A stretch of 41,706 nucleotides of DNA from JACCYQ01 sp036675565 (lineage in GTDB: Bacteria > Bacteroidota > Bacteroidia > Chitinophagales > Chitinophagaceae). Position 1 is the first letter of the stretch; every line of letters starts with the position of its first letter. The translations under genes and the position numbers were made by a program. The notes under the pieces are model-generated. The model made no database searches. It was not told the DNA's origin and saw only the letters and a program-made list of their open reading frames with translations. Of the stretch, positions 8,507 to 15,776 are shown piece by piece. The stretch lies in assembly GCA_036675565.1 (NCBI GenBank), contig JAKFER010000110.1, positions 1 to 41,706 of the forward strand, given 5' to 3'.

Positions 8507-9070
8507 TTACTTATTATCTGATTTTATTTTTGTCTCACCATCTTCTACTTTCATTTTACCATCATCAGTTTTAATCTTTAATTCATCATCATCAGATTTA
8601 ATTTTCCCGTCATCTGTTTTCATTTTCCACTCTCCATCTTCCATCTTGAACTTCATGCCATCCTTTTTGATTTTTAATTCATCCCCATCTCTTTTAATCT
8701 TGGTATCATCTAATGTCCAGTTACCAGTGTTGGTTTTAATGACATGATGATTTACGATATAACCCGGGCCATAAATTGTATCCCTTGTAGTTGTATTAAC
8801 ATATAATTCTACAGGTTGATTGTTGGCTTTATTCAGTGCCCGGTTATTTTCACTATCCCATACCAATTCTACTGGCTGGTTTGTGTTTAAATCAATGTAA
8901 TTTGATGAAGTGTACATTGCTCCGGATGTTTCGGAGGAATTGCTTGTATCAGTTCCACTCGTTACTTCAGAAGATTCCGAGTCAACCGTTTCTGTACTGG
9001 TGGTGTCATTGTTGCAAGCTTGAAAAGTCAATCCGAATATAGCCAGGCCATAGATAATATTCATTTTCAT
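8507..9070 (-). CDS. Probable lipoprotein with Lys/Asp repeat tail (paralog B)
   Basis: Unrecognised, 187 residues from the ATG at 9070. A longer frame from 9106 exists, but the 9070 start gives a clean lipoprotein signal (MKMNIIYGLAIFGLTFQAC), with candidate lipidated cysteine C19 followed by NND. The lipobox FQAC is loose but acceptable for this phylum. Residues 20-55 are a Ser/Thr/Glu linker. The core at 58-122 aligns with paralog A (YIDLNTNQPVEL, LNKANNQPVELYVNT, DTIYGPGY) and itself contains two copies of an NQPVEL unit. Residues 122-187 are about eight KIK/KMK repeats separated by DGD/DDG turns. It is first in a two-gene unit with paralog A. Function unknown; a structural or ion-binding role for the tail is only inference. 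Confidence 0.82.
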   Translation of the reverse strand: MKMNIIYGLAIFGLTFQACNNDTTSTETVDSESSEVTSGTDTSNSSETSGAMYTSSNYIDLNTNQPVELVWDSENNRALNKANNQPVELYVNTTTRDTIYGPGYIVNHHVIKTNTGNWTLDDTKIKRDGDELKIKKDGMKFKMEDGEWKMKTDDGKIKSDDDELKIKTDDGKMKVEDGETKIKSDNK

Positions 9071-9513
9071 AATAATACATTTTTTGATGTAGAAGTAGCC
9101 CAGCAATAAATATTCCCTGCCCCAATATTTTATAATTGAATGCTTTAAAATGGTGTATGCATTAACAAAGAGGAAAATTGTCTACAGTAAAGTGAAAAGT
9201 GGTTATTTTTTGAGAAGAGTATAAATTGAAAAATGGCATTTATACAGAAATATCAAAGCAAGAATTTGAATAACGGATATCAATTTATTGAAAACAATAG
9301 AAATTGATTTAAAGAGTGTGTGGAAACTGGTTAAAAACCCAAAGGAAAACCGGGACAAGGCGCCACATTTTCGAAATTTCTACACGAAACTGATTGACTC
9401 CATGACCCGGCTTAAGTACATTTCCTTGTAACTAGAAAGCATAACTGAGTTGAAAATAACAGCTCTAAATAATTTTGCTCAAAGAATAAAATTGGTGTCT
9501 GACTTACTTAAAA
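9071..9513. other. Intergenic region, no supported gene
   Basis: About 440 bases upstream of the repeat-protein operon and downstream of the KGG gene. It should hold the promoter of the minus-strand pair, but I find no clean TAnnTTTG on that strand (the nearest is CCTCTTTG near 9170). On the plus strand a 47-codon frame with a TTG start (9288-9431) has protein-like composition (KSVWKLVKNPKENRDKAP) but no ATG, RBS or recognisable homology. It could be a gene remnant. Confidence 0.5.
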
Positions 9514-9765
9514 TTATTCTTCTTGTCTAAAATTTCCAGGTTCGGAGCGCTGGGTGTTGGTGTTTTGGCGGCGACTACCTTTAGCCTGGCCTCCTTTGCG
9601 ACCTGCTTCCCTGGCTTCCTCTGATGTAAATTCATGTGCATTTCCAGAGGCATGAGCAGCTTTTCCACCTTTGCTGGCTATTTCTCTTTTTTTCTCAGGA
9701 TCCATTGAAGCAAATCCCCTCCTGGATTTATTACTTTCTTGTCCTGGTAAATTGTTGGTTGGCAT
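9514..9765 (-). CDS. KGG-repeat (GsiB/Con-10-like) stress protein
   Basis: Small hydrophilic stress protein, 83 residues from the ATG at 9765. Two KGG motifs are present: KREIASKGGKAAHAS and REAGRKGGQAKGSRR, preceded by the RRGFASMDPEKKR segment typical of this family. The C-terminus is Gln/Asn/Arg-rich. The frame stays open upstream to 9828, but a perfect AGGAGGT seven to thirteen bases before 9765 decides this start. Family members in Bacillus and fungi are induced by general stress or desiccation and are probably intrinsically disordered; that is family knowledge. It stands alone, with no operon partner. Confidence 0.88.
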   Translation of the reverse strand: MPTNNLPGQESNKSRRGFASMDPEKKREIASKGGKAAHASGNAHEFTSEEAREAGRKGGQAKGSRRQNTNTQRSEPGNFRQEE

Positions 9766-9769
9766 AATG

Positions 9770-9776
9770 ACCTCCT
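9770..9776 (-). promoter_or_regulatory. Strong Shine-Dalgarno sequence of the KGG gene
   Basis: The minus strand reads AGGAGGT, followed by CATT and the ATG at 9765. This is a full anti-SD complement. No other start in the window has one, so it both fixes the start and sets this gene apart. Confidence 0.85.
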
Positions 9777-9777
9777 T

Positions 9778-10166
9778 TTTTATATTTAGGTATATGAATG
9801 ACTGTGAAATCAATAAAAACTCTGCCATCAGTATAACAAATTGGTCTATTGTTATTCCGGGAGTTACTAGTCAGGTTTAACCAAAAAATGAGGTGGGAAC
9901 AATTGGTAACAGTTTCTGGCGGGTTGAAGGATTAGGAAAATGAACTATTCATTTATACGTTTCATTAAGAACTGTTCCACCTACTAAAGTTAATAATTCC
10001 TCAGCTAATTCAACTATAAAAAAAATGCCAGTAAAAGGTTAACTTATTAATCGCCAGTAAGTTTTACTTTAAAAGGAATCTGTTAATGGAATCCTCAGTA
10101 CAATAAATAGGAAGGCTGGCTAAATACACTTACCTTCGCAAGCAATTTAATACCAAATAATAAAAA
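9778..10166. other. Intergenic region between KGG and cold-shock genes
   Basis: Holds the divergent promoters of the KGG gene (minus) and the cold-shock gene (plus). TACCTTCG at 10131-10138 is one base from the TAnnTTTG -7 element and would give a leader of about 25 bases. No open frame worth calling and no strong hairpin seen. Confidence 0.45.
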
Positions 10167-10367
10167 ATGGACAACAAAAATCAAGGAACCGTTAAGTTTT
10201 TCAACAGTGAAAAAGGATTCGGATTTATCAAGCATGACGATTCAGACAAAGAAACCTTTGTACACGTAAGTGGTCTGATTGATGAAATCAAAGAAAACGA
10301 TAAAGTTGAATTTGATTTACAAAACGGCAAAAAAGGCATGAACGCAGTAAATGTAAAATTGATCTGA
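10167..10367 (+). CDS. Cold-shock domain protein
   Basis: Single-domain CspA-family RNA/ssDNA chaperone, 66 residues. The RNP1 motif KGFGFI (residues 16-21) and RNP2 motif TFVHVSGL (31-38) are intact, with the usual GTVKFFNSEKG opening. It has its own strong terminator at 10398, so it is monocistronic. Members bind single-stranded nucleic acid and relieve RNA structure; whether this copy is cold-induced cannot be seen from the sequence. Confidence 0.96.
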   Translation: MDNKNQGTVKFFNSEKGFGFIKHDDSDKETFVHVSGLIDEIKENDKVEFDLQNGKKGMNAVNVKLI

Positions 10368-10397
10368 TAAAAAAGATCTTTAAATATTCACTGACAG

Positions 10398-10425
10398 AAC
10401 CCGGAAATTATTCCGGGTTTTTTTT
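10398..10425 (+). terminator. Intrinsic terminator of the cold-shock gene
   Basis: Nine-base perfect stem AACCCGGAA / TTCCGGGTT with an ATTA loop, followed by a T-run to 10425. Confidence 0.9.
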
Positions 10426-10453
10426 GACTTAAATCCTTGTACAACAAGTAAAT

Positions 10454-10461
10454 TATCTTTG
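10454..10461 (+). promoter_or_regulatory. -7 promoter element of the ABC-F gene
   Basis: TATCTTTG matches TAnnTTTG exactly and ends five bases before the ATG at 10466, so transcription would start at or near the start codon (leaderless or nearly so). The preceding TTTTTTTTGACTT overlaps the cold-shock terminator; no well-spaced -33 element is obvious. Confidence 0.6.
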
Positions 10462-10465
10462 CAGC

Positions 10466-12361
10466 ATGCATTATGTATCGGTAGAAGAAGCAGGCAAAAG
10501 TTTTGGTATTAAGCCTTTGTTTCAGTCCATTTCATTTCATATTGAAGAAGGAGATAAAATTGCCCTTGTAGCTAGAAATGGTTCGGGGAAATCAACCCTT
10601 TTAAAAATTTTAGCTGGTAAAGAAACAGCAGATGAAGGTAAAGTTTGGATTAATAAAGATGTTACCATAGCCTTATTTGAACAGGAACCAGTGTTTAATG
10701 ATGATAAATCAATATTGGATAATATTTTCACCCATAACCACCCGGTAATAATGGCCATTGCGGCCTATGAAACTGCCGAAGAAGAAGGTGATGCCACAAA
10801 AATTGGAGATGCCATAGTCAGGATGGACGAATTGGATGCCTGGGATTTTGATCATAAGGTAAAACAGGTTTTAGGAAAATTAAATATTCATCACCTTCAA
10901 CAAAAAACGGGCACGCTAAGTGGTGGCCAGCGAAAAAGAGTGGCCTTAGCCAAAACCCTTATTGATATTGGGTTTGAACATAAACATGTTTTATTGATCA
11001 TGGATGAACCTACCAACCACCTGGATGTAGAAATGGTGGAATGGCTGGAACATTACCTGAATAAAGAGAATATCACTTTATTACTGGTTACGCATGACCG
11101 TTATTTTCTCAATGCTGTTACCAATGAAATTTGGGAACTGGATGGCAGCCAGTTATATGTGTATAAAGGTGATTATGAAAACTACCTTGAAAAGAAAGCA
11201 GCCCGTATAGAAAGCGAATCAGCCAGTATAGATAAAGCAAGAAATACTTACAGAAAAGAACTGGAGTGGATGCGGAAGCAACCAAAAGCCAGAACAACAA
11301 AAAGCAAAAGCCGGCAGGATAATTTTTATGAAATACAAAAAAAGGCCAGCCAGCAATTAGTAGATGCTCAAATGGAATTGCAAACGAAAATGAGCCGGCT
11401 TGGTGGAAAGATCGTTGAATTGAAAAAAATCTATAAAAGTTATGGCGATAAGACCATTTTACAAGGGATTGATTACACTTTTAAAAAAGGTGATCGCATA
11501 GGTGTTGTTGGAAAAAATGGAACCGGCAAATCAACGTTCCTTAACATATTACAAGGTTTGGAATCAGCCGATAGTGGTAAAATAAATATTGGCGATACTG
11601 TGGTTTTCGGAAACTACTCACAATCTGGACTTGATATTAAAGACAATGTGAGGGTTATTGAATTTGTAAAGAATATTGCAGAAAATTTTCCGCTTGCTAA
11701 TGGAGGGTCTTTGAGTGCTTCTCAATTCCTTAGCCTGTTCCTGTTTCCACCTGAGCAGCAATACACTTACTTATCCAGTTTAAGTGGTGGTGAAAAAAGA
11801 AGGTTACATTTATTATCAATCCTTTTCCGCAATCCCAATTTTTTAATACTTGATGAACCTACCAATGACCTTGACTTACCCACCCTTGGCGTTTTGGAAA
11901 ACTTCCTGATGGAATTCCAGGGTTGTTTACTCATAGTGAGCCACGATCGTTATTTTATGGATCGCCTGGTAGATCACTTATTTGTTTTTGAAGGCGAAGG
12001 AGAAATAAAAGATTATCCAGGCAATTATAGTCAATACAGGATATGGTTGAAAGACCAGGAACTGCTGGCAAATACAAAACCACCGGAGATTAAGAAAGAA
12101 ACCATTGCACCAGTACCGAACAATGAAATCAAGGAAAAAAGGAAACTGAGTTTTAAAGAGAAACATGAGTTTGAAAAACTGGCTAAAGAAATTGAAGTGC
12201 TGGAATCTGAGAAAAAAGAAATTACGCTTAAACTCAATAATGGCGAAACAGATTACAAAGTACTTGAAGATTATTCAGCCAGGATAGCCACTATTACAAA
12301 ATTATTAGATGATAAAGAAATGCGTTGGTTAGAGTTAAGCCAGTGGATAGAAGGAAATTAA
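10466..12361 (+). CDS. uup: ABC-F family ATPase, Uup type
   Basis: Soluble tandem-ATPase protein of the ribosome-associated ABC-F family. Domain 1 has Walker A ARNGSGKST (36-44), signature LSGGQRKR (151-158) and Walker B with MDEPTNHLD (179-187). The inter-domain linker (about 240-310), which contains WMRKQPKARTTKSKSRQ, matches the P-site tRNA interaction motif region. Domain 2 has GKNGTGKST (349-357), LSGGEKRR (439-446) and LDEPTNDLD. The C-terminal coiled coil (about 555-631) with a Lys/Glu-rich start is the Uup-type extension and argues against EttA. No membrane segments are present, so it is not a transporter. Antibiotic-resistance ABC-F members lack this tail. The symbol is by family resemblance. 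Confidence 0.88.
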   Translation: MHYVSVEEAGKSFGIKPLFQSISFHIEEGDKIALVARNGSGKSTLLKILAGKETADEGKVWINKDVTIALFEQEPVFNDDKSILDNIFTHNHPVIMAIAAYETAEEEGDATKIGDAIVRMDELDAWDFDHKVKQVLGKLNIHHLQQKTGTLSGGQRKRVALAKTLIDIGFEHKHVLLIMDEPTNHLDVEMVEWLEHYLNKENITLLLVTHDRYFLNAVTNEIWELDGSQLYVYKGDYENYLEKKAARIESESASIDKARNTYRKELEWMRKQPKARTTKSKSRQDNFYEIQKKASQQLVDAQMELQTKMSRLGGKIVELKKIYKSYGDKTILQGIDYTFKKGDRIGVVGKNGTGKSTFLNILQGLESADSGKINIGDTVVFGNYSQSGLDIKDNVRVIEFVKNIAENFPLANGGSLSASQFLSLFLFPPEQQYTYLSSLSGGEKRRLHLLSILFRNPNFLILDEPTNDLDLPTLGVLENFLMEFQGCLLIVSHDRYFMDRLVDHLFVFEGEGEIKDYPGNYSQYRIWLKDQELLANTKPPEIKKETIAPVPNNEIKEKRKLSFKEKHEFEKLAKEIEVLESEKKEITLKLNNGETDYKVLEDYSARIATITKLLDDKEMRWLELSQWIEGN

Positions 12362-12611
12362 AAGCCATATGAATCTGTATGCTGAGGTCTTAACTCAAAT
12401 ATCACTATATGGATTCATCATATAATAGAATAAGTAACTGTATCCTATTAAAATTAAAATAGTCAGGTAAGTACTTTATAATACAGAAATCATATCTTAT
12501 CTTTAACAAAATATTTCAGATCTGCAATTCCTCCGAATAACCCTGATGAAAATTTAAGTTCTCCTTTGAAAACCTGTATTTAGTCATTTTTGAACCCTTA
12601 AAAATCAGGTT
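12362..12611. other. Intergenic region, nothing recognised
   Basis: Two hundred and fifty bases of AT-rich sequence after the ABC-F gene. It must hold the promoter of the short membrane-protein gene at 12612, but I see no TAnnTTTG element, terminator or further open frame. Confidence 0.4.
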
Positions 12612-12722
12612 ATGAAAAAATTCAACTCAATTTTTCAAGACGAAAAAGTGCAGGGCACGCTTTTTCTAGCATTTGTCTTTATTGCCATTATTGTAATTCT
12701 TGCACTTACCTGGGGAAAATAA
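12612..12722 (+). CDS. Small single-helix membrane protein, 36 residues
   Basis: Unrecognised microprotein, ATG at 12612 to TAA at 12720-12722. A charged N-terminus (MKKFNSIFQDEKVQG) leads into one hydrophobic helix (LFLAFVFIAIIVILALTW) ending GK. The frame fills the space before a strong bidirectional terminator at 12764, supporting it as a real unit. It lies on the plus strand, converging on the GT9 gene. Its size and layout recall small respiratory-complex or stress microproteins, but no family can be named. Confidence 0.55.
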   Translation: MKKFNSIFQDEKVQGTLFLAFVFIAIIVILALTWGK

Positions 12723-12763
12723 TATAAGTTATACTAAACCCTGGGGATTGACCTAAAACATTC

Positions 12764-12788
12764 AAGCCGGTTATATGCCGGCTTTTTT
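12764..12788. terminator. Bidirectional terminator overlapping the GT9 gene end
   Basis: Stem AAGCCGG / CCGGCTT with a seven-base loop and a T-run on the plus strand. The last codons of the minus-strand glycosyltransferase lie inside the hairpin. Confidence 0.75.
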
Positions 12789-13793
12789 CATGCTTACCCT
12801 TGCTTGGATGCATTGCAATACCTGGTCGATTTCAATTTTTTCCATGCATTTAAAATGTCCTCGTGGACATTTGCTATAGCCAATTTTGGAACATGGCCTG
12901 CACCAAAGTTTATTTACCTGTAAAATGTCATAAGGCAAGTTTGGCTGATATTTCAAAAAATTTTCTCCATAGTAAGGATACATTCCAAAAGAGGGAACTG
13001 TATTACCCCACAATGAAACAACAGGTTTTTTGAAAGCCGCTGCAATATGCATTAAGCCAGTATCATTGGTAACCACCAGTTTCGATTTACGTACCAGGTC
13101 GGCACTTTCATTCAAGCTGAATTTGCCACAAGCATTATAAATTTTTATGGGATCAGAAATACTGATAGCTTCTCCTTCTTTCATATCTTCTTTTCCTCCC
13201 AGAAGGATAACCGGGTGATCCAGATTTTCGCATAAGGATTGCAGTTTGTGTACCGGGTACTTTTTGGTATTGTGCGCTGCCCCAATCACAATGGCAATAT
13301 ACCCTGCATGATGAGAAGCAGGAATATCATGTTGCTTTACTTCTTCTTCAGGTGAAATAAAATAATCCAAACCAGCTCCGTCATTTTTTACATTAAACGA
13401 ACTAACCGTTTCCATATACCTGTCAACAATATGCTTACCAGGCATTAGGTTCCATTTCAGGTTGGTGTAAATGTATTTTTGCAGATTTAGTTTATTAAAA
13501 GAATGGGAAGGTTTTCCCAGTGCTTTTTTTACCCTTAATGTTCTCAGGTTATTATGCAAATCAATGACATGATCATAAGCTTCTAACTGCAGTTCATGGA
13601 TCATCAGTTCCCAGCTATGCGCCAACACCTGTACTTTATCAATAAATGGATTGTGAGCAACTACAGGCCTGAACGATTCTTTAACCAAAACATGCACTTC
13701 TGCACCCGGAACCTGTTGTTTTAAACAACGGATGACAGGGGTAGTTAAAACAATATCACCAATAGAAGAAAAACGGATAATTAAAAATTTCAT
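12771..13793 (-). CDS. Glycosyltransferase family 9 (heptosyltransferase-like)
   Basis: Transfers a sugar, usually heptose, to lipopolysaccharide core or a similar acceptor at the inner face of the membrane. The N-terminus FLIIRFSSIGDIVLTTPVIR is the GT9 opening. The C-terminal donor-binding half has IVIGAAHNTKKYP, ILLGGKED and VVTNDTGLMHIAAAFKKPVV, the conserved nucleotide-sugar site. The 340-residue length is normal. A Cys-rich stretch near the end (LWCRPCSKIGYSKCPRGHF) is common in Bacteroidota members. It is last in a minus-strand run 33 bases after the MFS gene. The specific sugar is not readable from sequence. Confidence 0.88.
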   Translation of the reverse strand: MKFLIIRFSSIGDIVLTTPVIRCLKQQVPGAEVHVLVKESFRPVVAHNPFIDKVQVLAHSWELMIHELQLEAYDHVIDLHNNLRTLRVKKALGKPSHSFNKLNLQKYIYTNLKWNLMPGKHIVDRYMETVSSFNVKNDGAGLDYFISPEEEVKQHDIPASHHAGYIAIVIGAAHNTKKYPVHKLQSLCENLDHPVILLGGKEDMKEGEAISISDPIKIYNACGKFSLNESADLVRKSKLVVTNDTGLMHIAAAFKKPVVSLWGNTVPSFGMYPYYGENFLKYQPNLPYDILQVNKLWCRPCSKIGYSKCPRGHFKCMEKIEIDQVLQCIQARVSMKKAGI

Positions 13794-13826
13794 ACGCTTG
13801 CTTTTGATTTTCCATTTATTGATTTT

Positions 13827-15056
13827 TTATTTCTCAATAAAATTCAAATCTTTTCCAAATGTTTCACGGGTATATTTTGCTGCAATAACTGTAATGATCA
13901 TGATAATGATAGCAGCCATCCAACCGCCGGTATAATAATCTGTCAAACCTCTTAAACCTTTAAACAATGGAAGAATAAGTACAGTCAGCATTCCACGCAC
14001 CATGTTGGGAATGGTTGTAGCTGCAGTTGCGCGGAGATTGGTACCAAATTGCTCCGCACCCATGGTTACAAAGATTGCCCAAAAACCAGTTCCAAAACCT
14101 AATCCGGCGCAAATCCAATACATACCTTCGGCAGTGCCATTCCATTGTACTGTAAAAAAAAGAATCATGAAGATGGTGGTTATCCCATAAAAAAGATACA
14201 ATGCTTTTTTCCTGCTTCGTAACCACTGGCTGATCAGGCCAACAGCCACATCGCCAATAGAAATTCCTACATATGCAAACATAATTGCTTTGCCCGGATC
14301 AATTTCATCCGCAATATTCATGGCTTCTCCAAATTCACCTGAAAAAGTTACCAATACACCTATTACAAACCAGGTTGGCAAGCCTATTAGTATGCTTAAT
14401 AAATATCTTTTAAACCGTTCGGCATTATTAAATAACATCAAAAAATGTCCACGTTTAACATCCAGTTGTTTTACCTGGTTAAACATGCCGGATTCAAAAA
14501 CAGAAACACGTAACACGAGTAAGATCAATCCCATTCCCCCACCAATAAAATAACATGTTCGCCAGTCAAAATTTTCTTTGATAAAAAATGCGAAAACAGC
14601 ACCGGTTAATCCAATTCCAGCAACCAATGAAGTAGCAATACCTCTCTTTTCTTTTGAAGTTAGTTCTGATACCAGGGTAATCCCGGCACCCAATTCACCT
14701 GCAAGCCCAAGGCCTGCAATAAAACGTATATAACGGTATTGGTCAACCGTTTCTACAAACCCGTTTGCAATATTTGCGAGGGAGTATAACAGAATTGATC
14801 CAAATAAAACGCTCAAACGTCCCCGCTTATCACCCATGATACCCCAAATAATTCCTCCCAACAACAAACCCGCCATTTGCCAACTGATGATACTTTCACC
14901 TTCTACGGTTATTTGTTCTTTACTGAGCCCCATGGACTGCAGGCTGGGTACCCGGATAATACTGAAAAGCAGGAGGTCGTAAATATCAACGAAGTAACCT
15001 AAAGCTGCGACTAATACAACAATGCTAATAACAGAAGTGGATTTTTGCTGCTCCAT
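13827..15056 (-). CDS. Major facilitator superfamily transporter
   Basis: Twelve-helix secondary transporter, 409 residues, in the inner membrane. The loop 2-3 motif GDKRGR (about 76-81) and the GLGLAGELGAGITLVSE segment in helix 4 place it with the sugar/metabolite:proton (MHS-like) branch of MFS. A charged cytoplasmic loop near residue 200 (KQLDVKRG) separates the two halves. Only one base separates its start from the DedA stop, so the two are probably translationally coupled. The substrate cannot be inferred; the first TM segment carries a YFVDIYDLLLF pattern with two acidic residues, suggesting proton coupling. Confidence 0.85.
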   Translation of the reverse strand: MEQQKSTSVISIVVLVAALGYFVDIYDLLLFSIIRVPSLQSMGLSKEQITVEGESIISWQMAGLLLGGIIWGIMGDKRGRLSVLFGSILLYSLANIANGFVETVDQYRYIRFIAGLGLAGELGAGITLVSELTSKEKRGIATSLVAGIGLTGAVFAFFIKENFDWRTCYFIGGGMGLILLVLRVSVFESGMFNQVKQLDVKRGHFLMLFNNAERFKRYLLSILIGLPTWFVIGVLVTFSGEFGEAMNIADEIDPGKAIMFAYVGISIGDVAVGLISQWLRSRKKALYLFYGITTIFMILFFTVQWNGTAEGMYWICAGLGFGTGFWAIFVTMGAEQFGTNLRATAATTIPNMVRGMLTVLILPLFKGLRGLTDYYTGGWMAAIIIMIITVIAAKYTRETFGKDLNFIEK

Positions 15057-15057
15057 T

Positions 15058-15738
15058 TTAACTTACTGAATTATCATTTTCCTCATCCGCATGTACCACA
15101 GATTTTTTACCAAAAAATATTTTATACAATACTGGCAAAGTTGTAACCAGTACAATGAAGACAGTGATAGCCTCTATGTGATCTTTTAAACTGATGCCAA
15201 ATTCTTTTTCAGCCCAGGTTTGAAGGAAATAACCACCCAACATCATGGAACATACCCAGGCTATACTTCCTGTAATATTATAAAAAAGAAAAGTTGCTCG
15301 TGGCATGTTGACAATGCCTGCAACGATAGGAGCAAATGTGCGAATCATCGGGAGAAACTTTGCCAGGAAGATGGTTGCCTTTCCGTATTTATCATAAAAA
15401 TTTTTAGCCCTGACCAGGTATTTGGGTTTAAAAATCCAGGTTTCCCTGCGCTCAAATAATAATGGACCTGTTTTATTACCAAACCAATACCCCACTATAT
15501 TTCCCAGCACTGAAGCTATGATGACCAATAATAACACAAACGCATAGTGAATATCAAAAAACTCTTTTGACAAATCTTCAATATAAATTCCTGCAGCGAA
15601 TAGTAAAGAATCCCCTGGCAAAAAGAATCCAACAAATAAACCGGTTTCAGCAAATACAACAAATAACAAAACATATAAACCACCATTTTGAATGATCCAT
15701 TCAATAAATTGCTGAATAAAACCTCCTTTGTCTTCCAT
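15058..15738 (-). CDS. DedA family membrane protein
   Basis: Polytopic DedA/SNARE-associated membrane protein, 226 residues. Landmarks are GLFVGFFLPGDSLLFAAG (about 32-49), a GNIVGYWFGNKTG glycine-rich loop, and the reentrant FLAKFLPMIRTFAPIVAG motif with the conserved Arg and Pro. Family members act in undecaprenyl-phosphate or phospholipid recycling across the inner membrane and in proton-motive-force homeostasis. The neighbouring glycosyltransferase makes an envelope role reasonable. It lies 38 bases after the symporter gene and one base before the MFS gene. Confidence 0.93.
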   Translation of the reverse strand: MEDKGGFIQQFIEWIIQNGGLYVLLFVVFAETGLFVGFFLPGDSLLFAAGIYIEDLSKEFFDIHYAFVLLLVIIASVLGNIVGYWFGNKTGPLLFERRETWIFKPKYLVRAKNFYDKYGKATIFLAKFLPMIRTFAPIVAGIVNMPRATFLFYNITGSIAWVCSMMLGGYFLQTWAEKEFGISLKDHIEAITVFIVLVTTLPVLYKIFFGKKSVVHADEENDNSVS

Positions 15739-15776
15739 AATTTTTTTTCGGCTTCGACAATCAATTAATATTAAAA

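Noticed and set aside
7869..9070. CRISPR array or satellite repeat
   Set aside because: The repeats are in-frame coding repeats of variable length in two genes, with no constant spacer pattern.
9071..9106. Upstream ATG for paralog B (MLGYFYIKKC)
   Set aside because: Starting at 9070 gives a standard lipoprotein signal; the extra twelve residues would spoil it.
9766..9828. Upstream ATG for the KGG protein
   Set aside because: The strong AGGAGGT lies inside the extension and is placed for the ATG at 9765.
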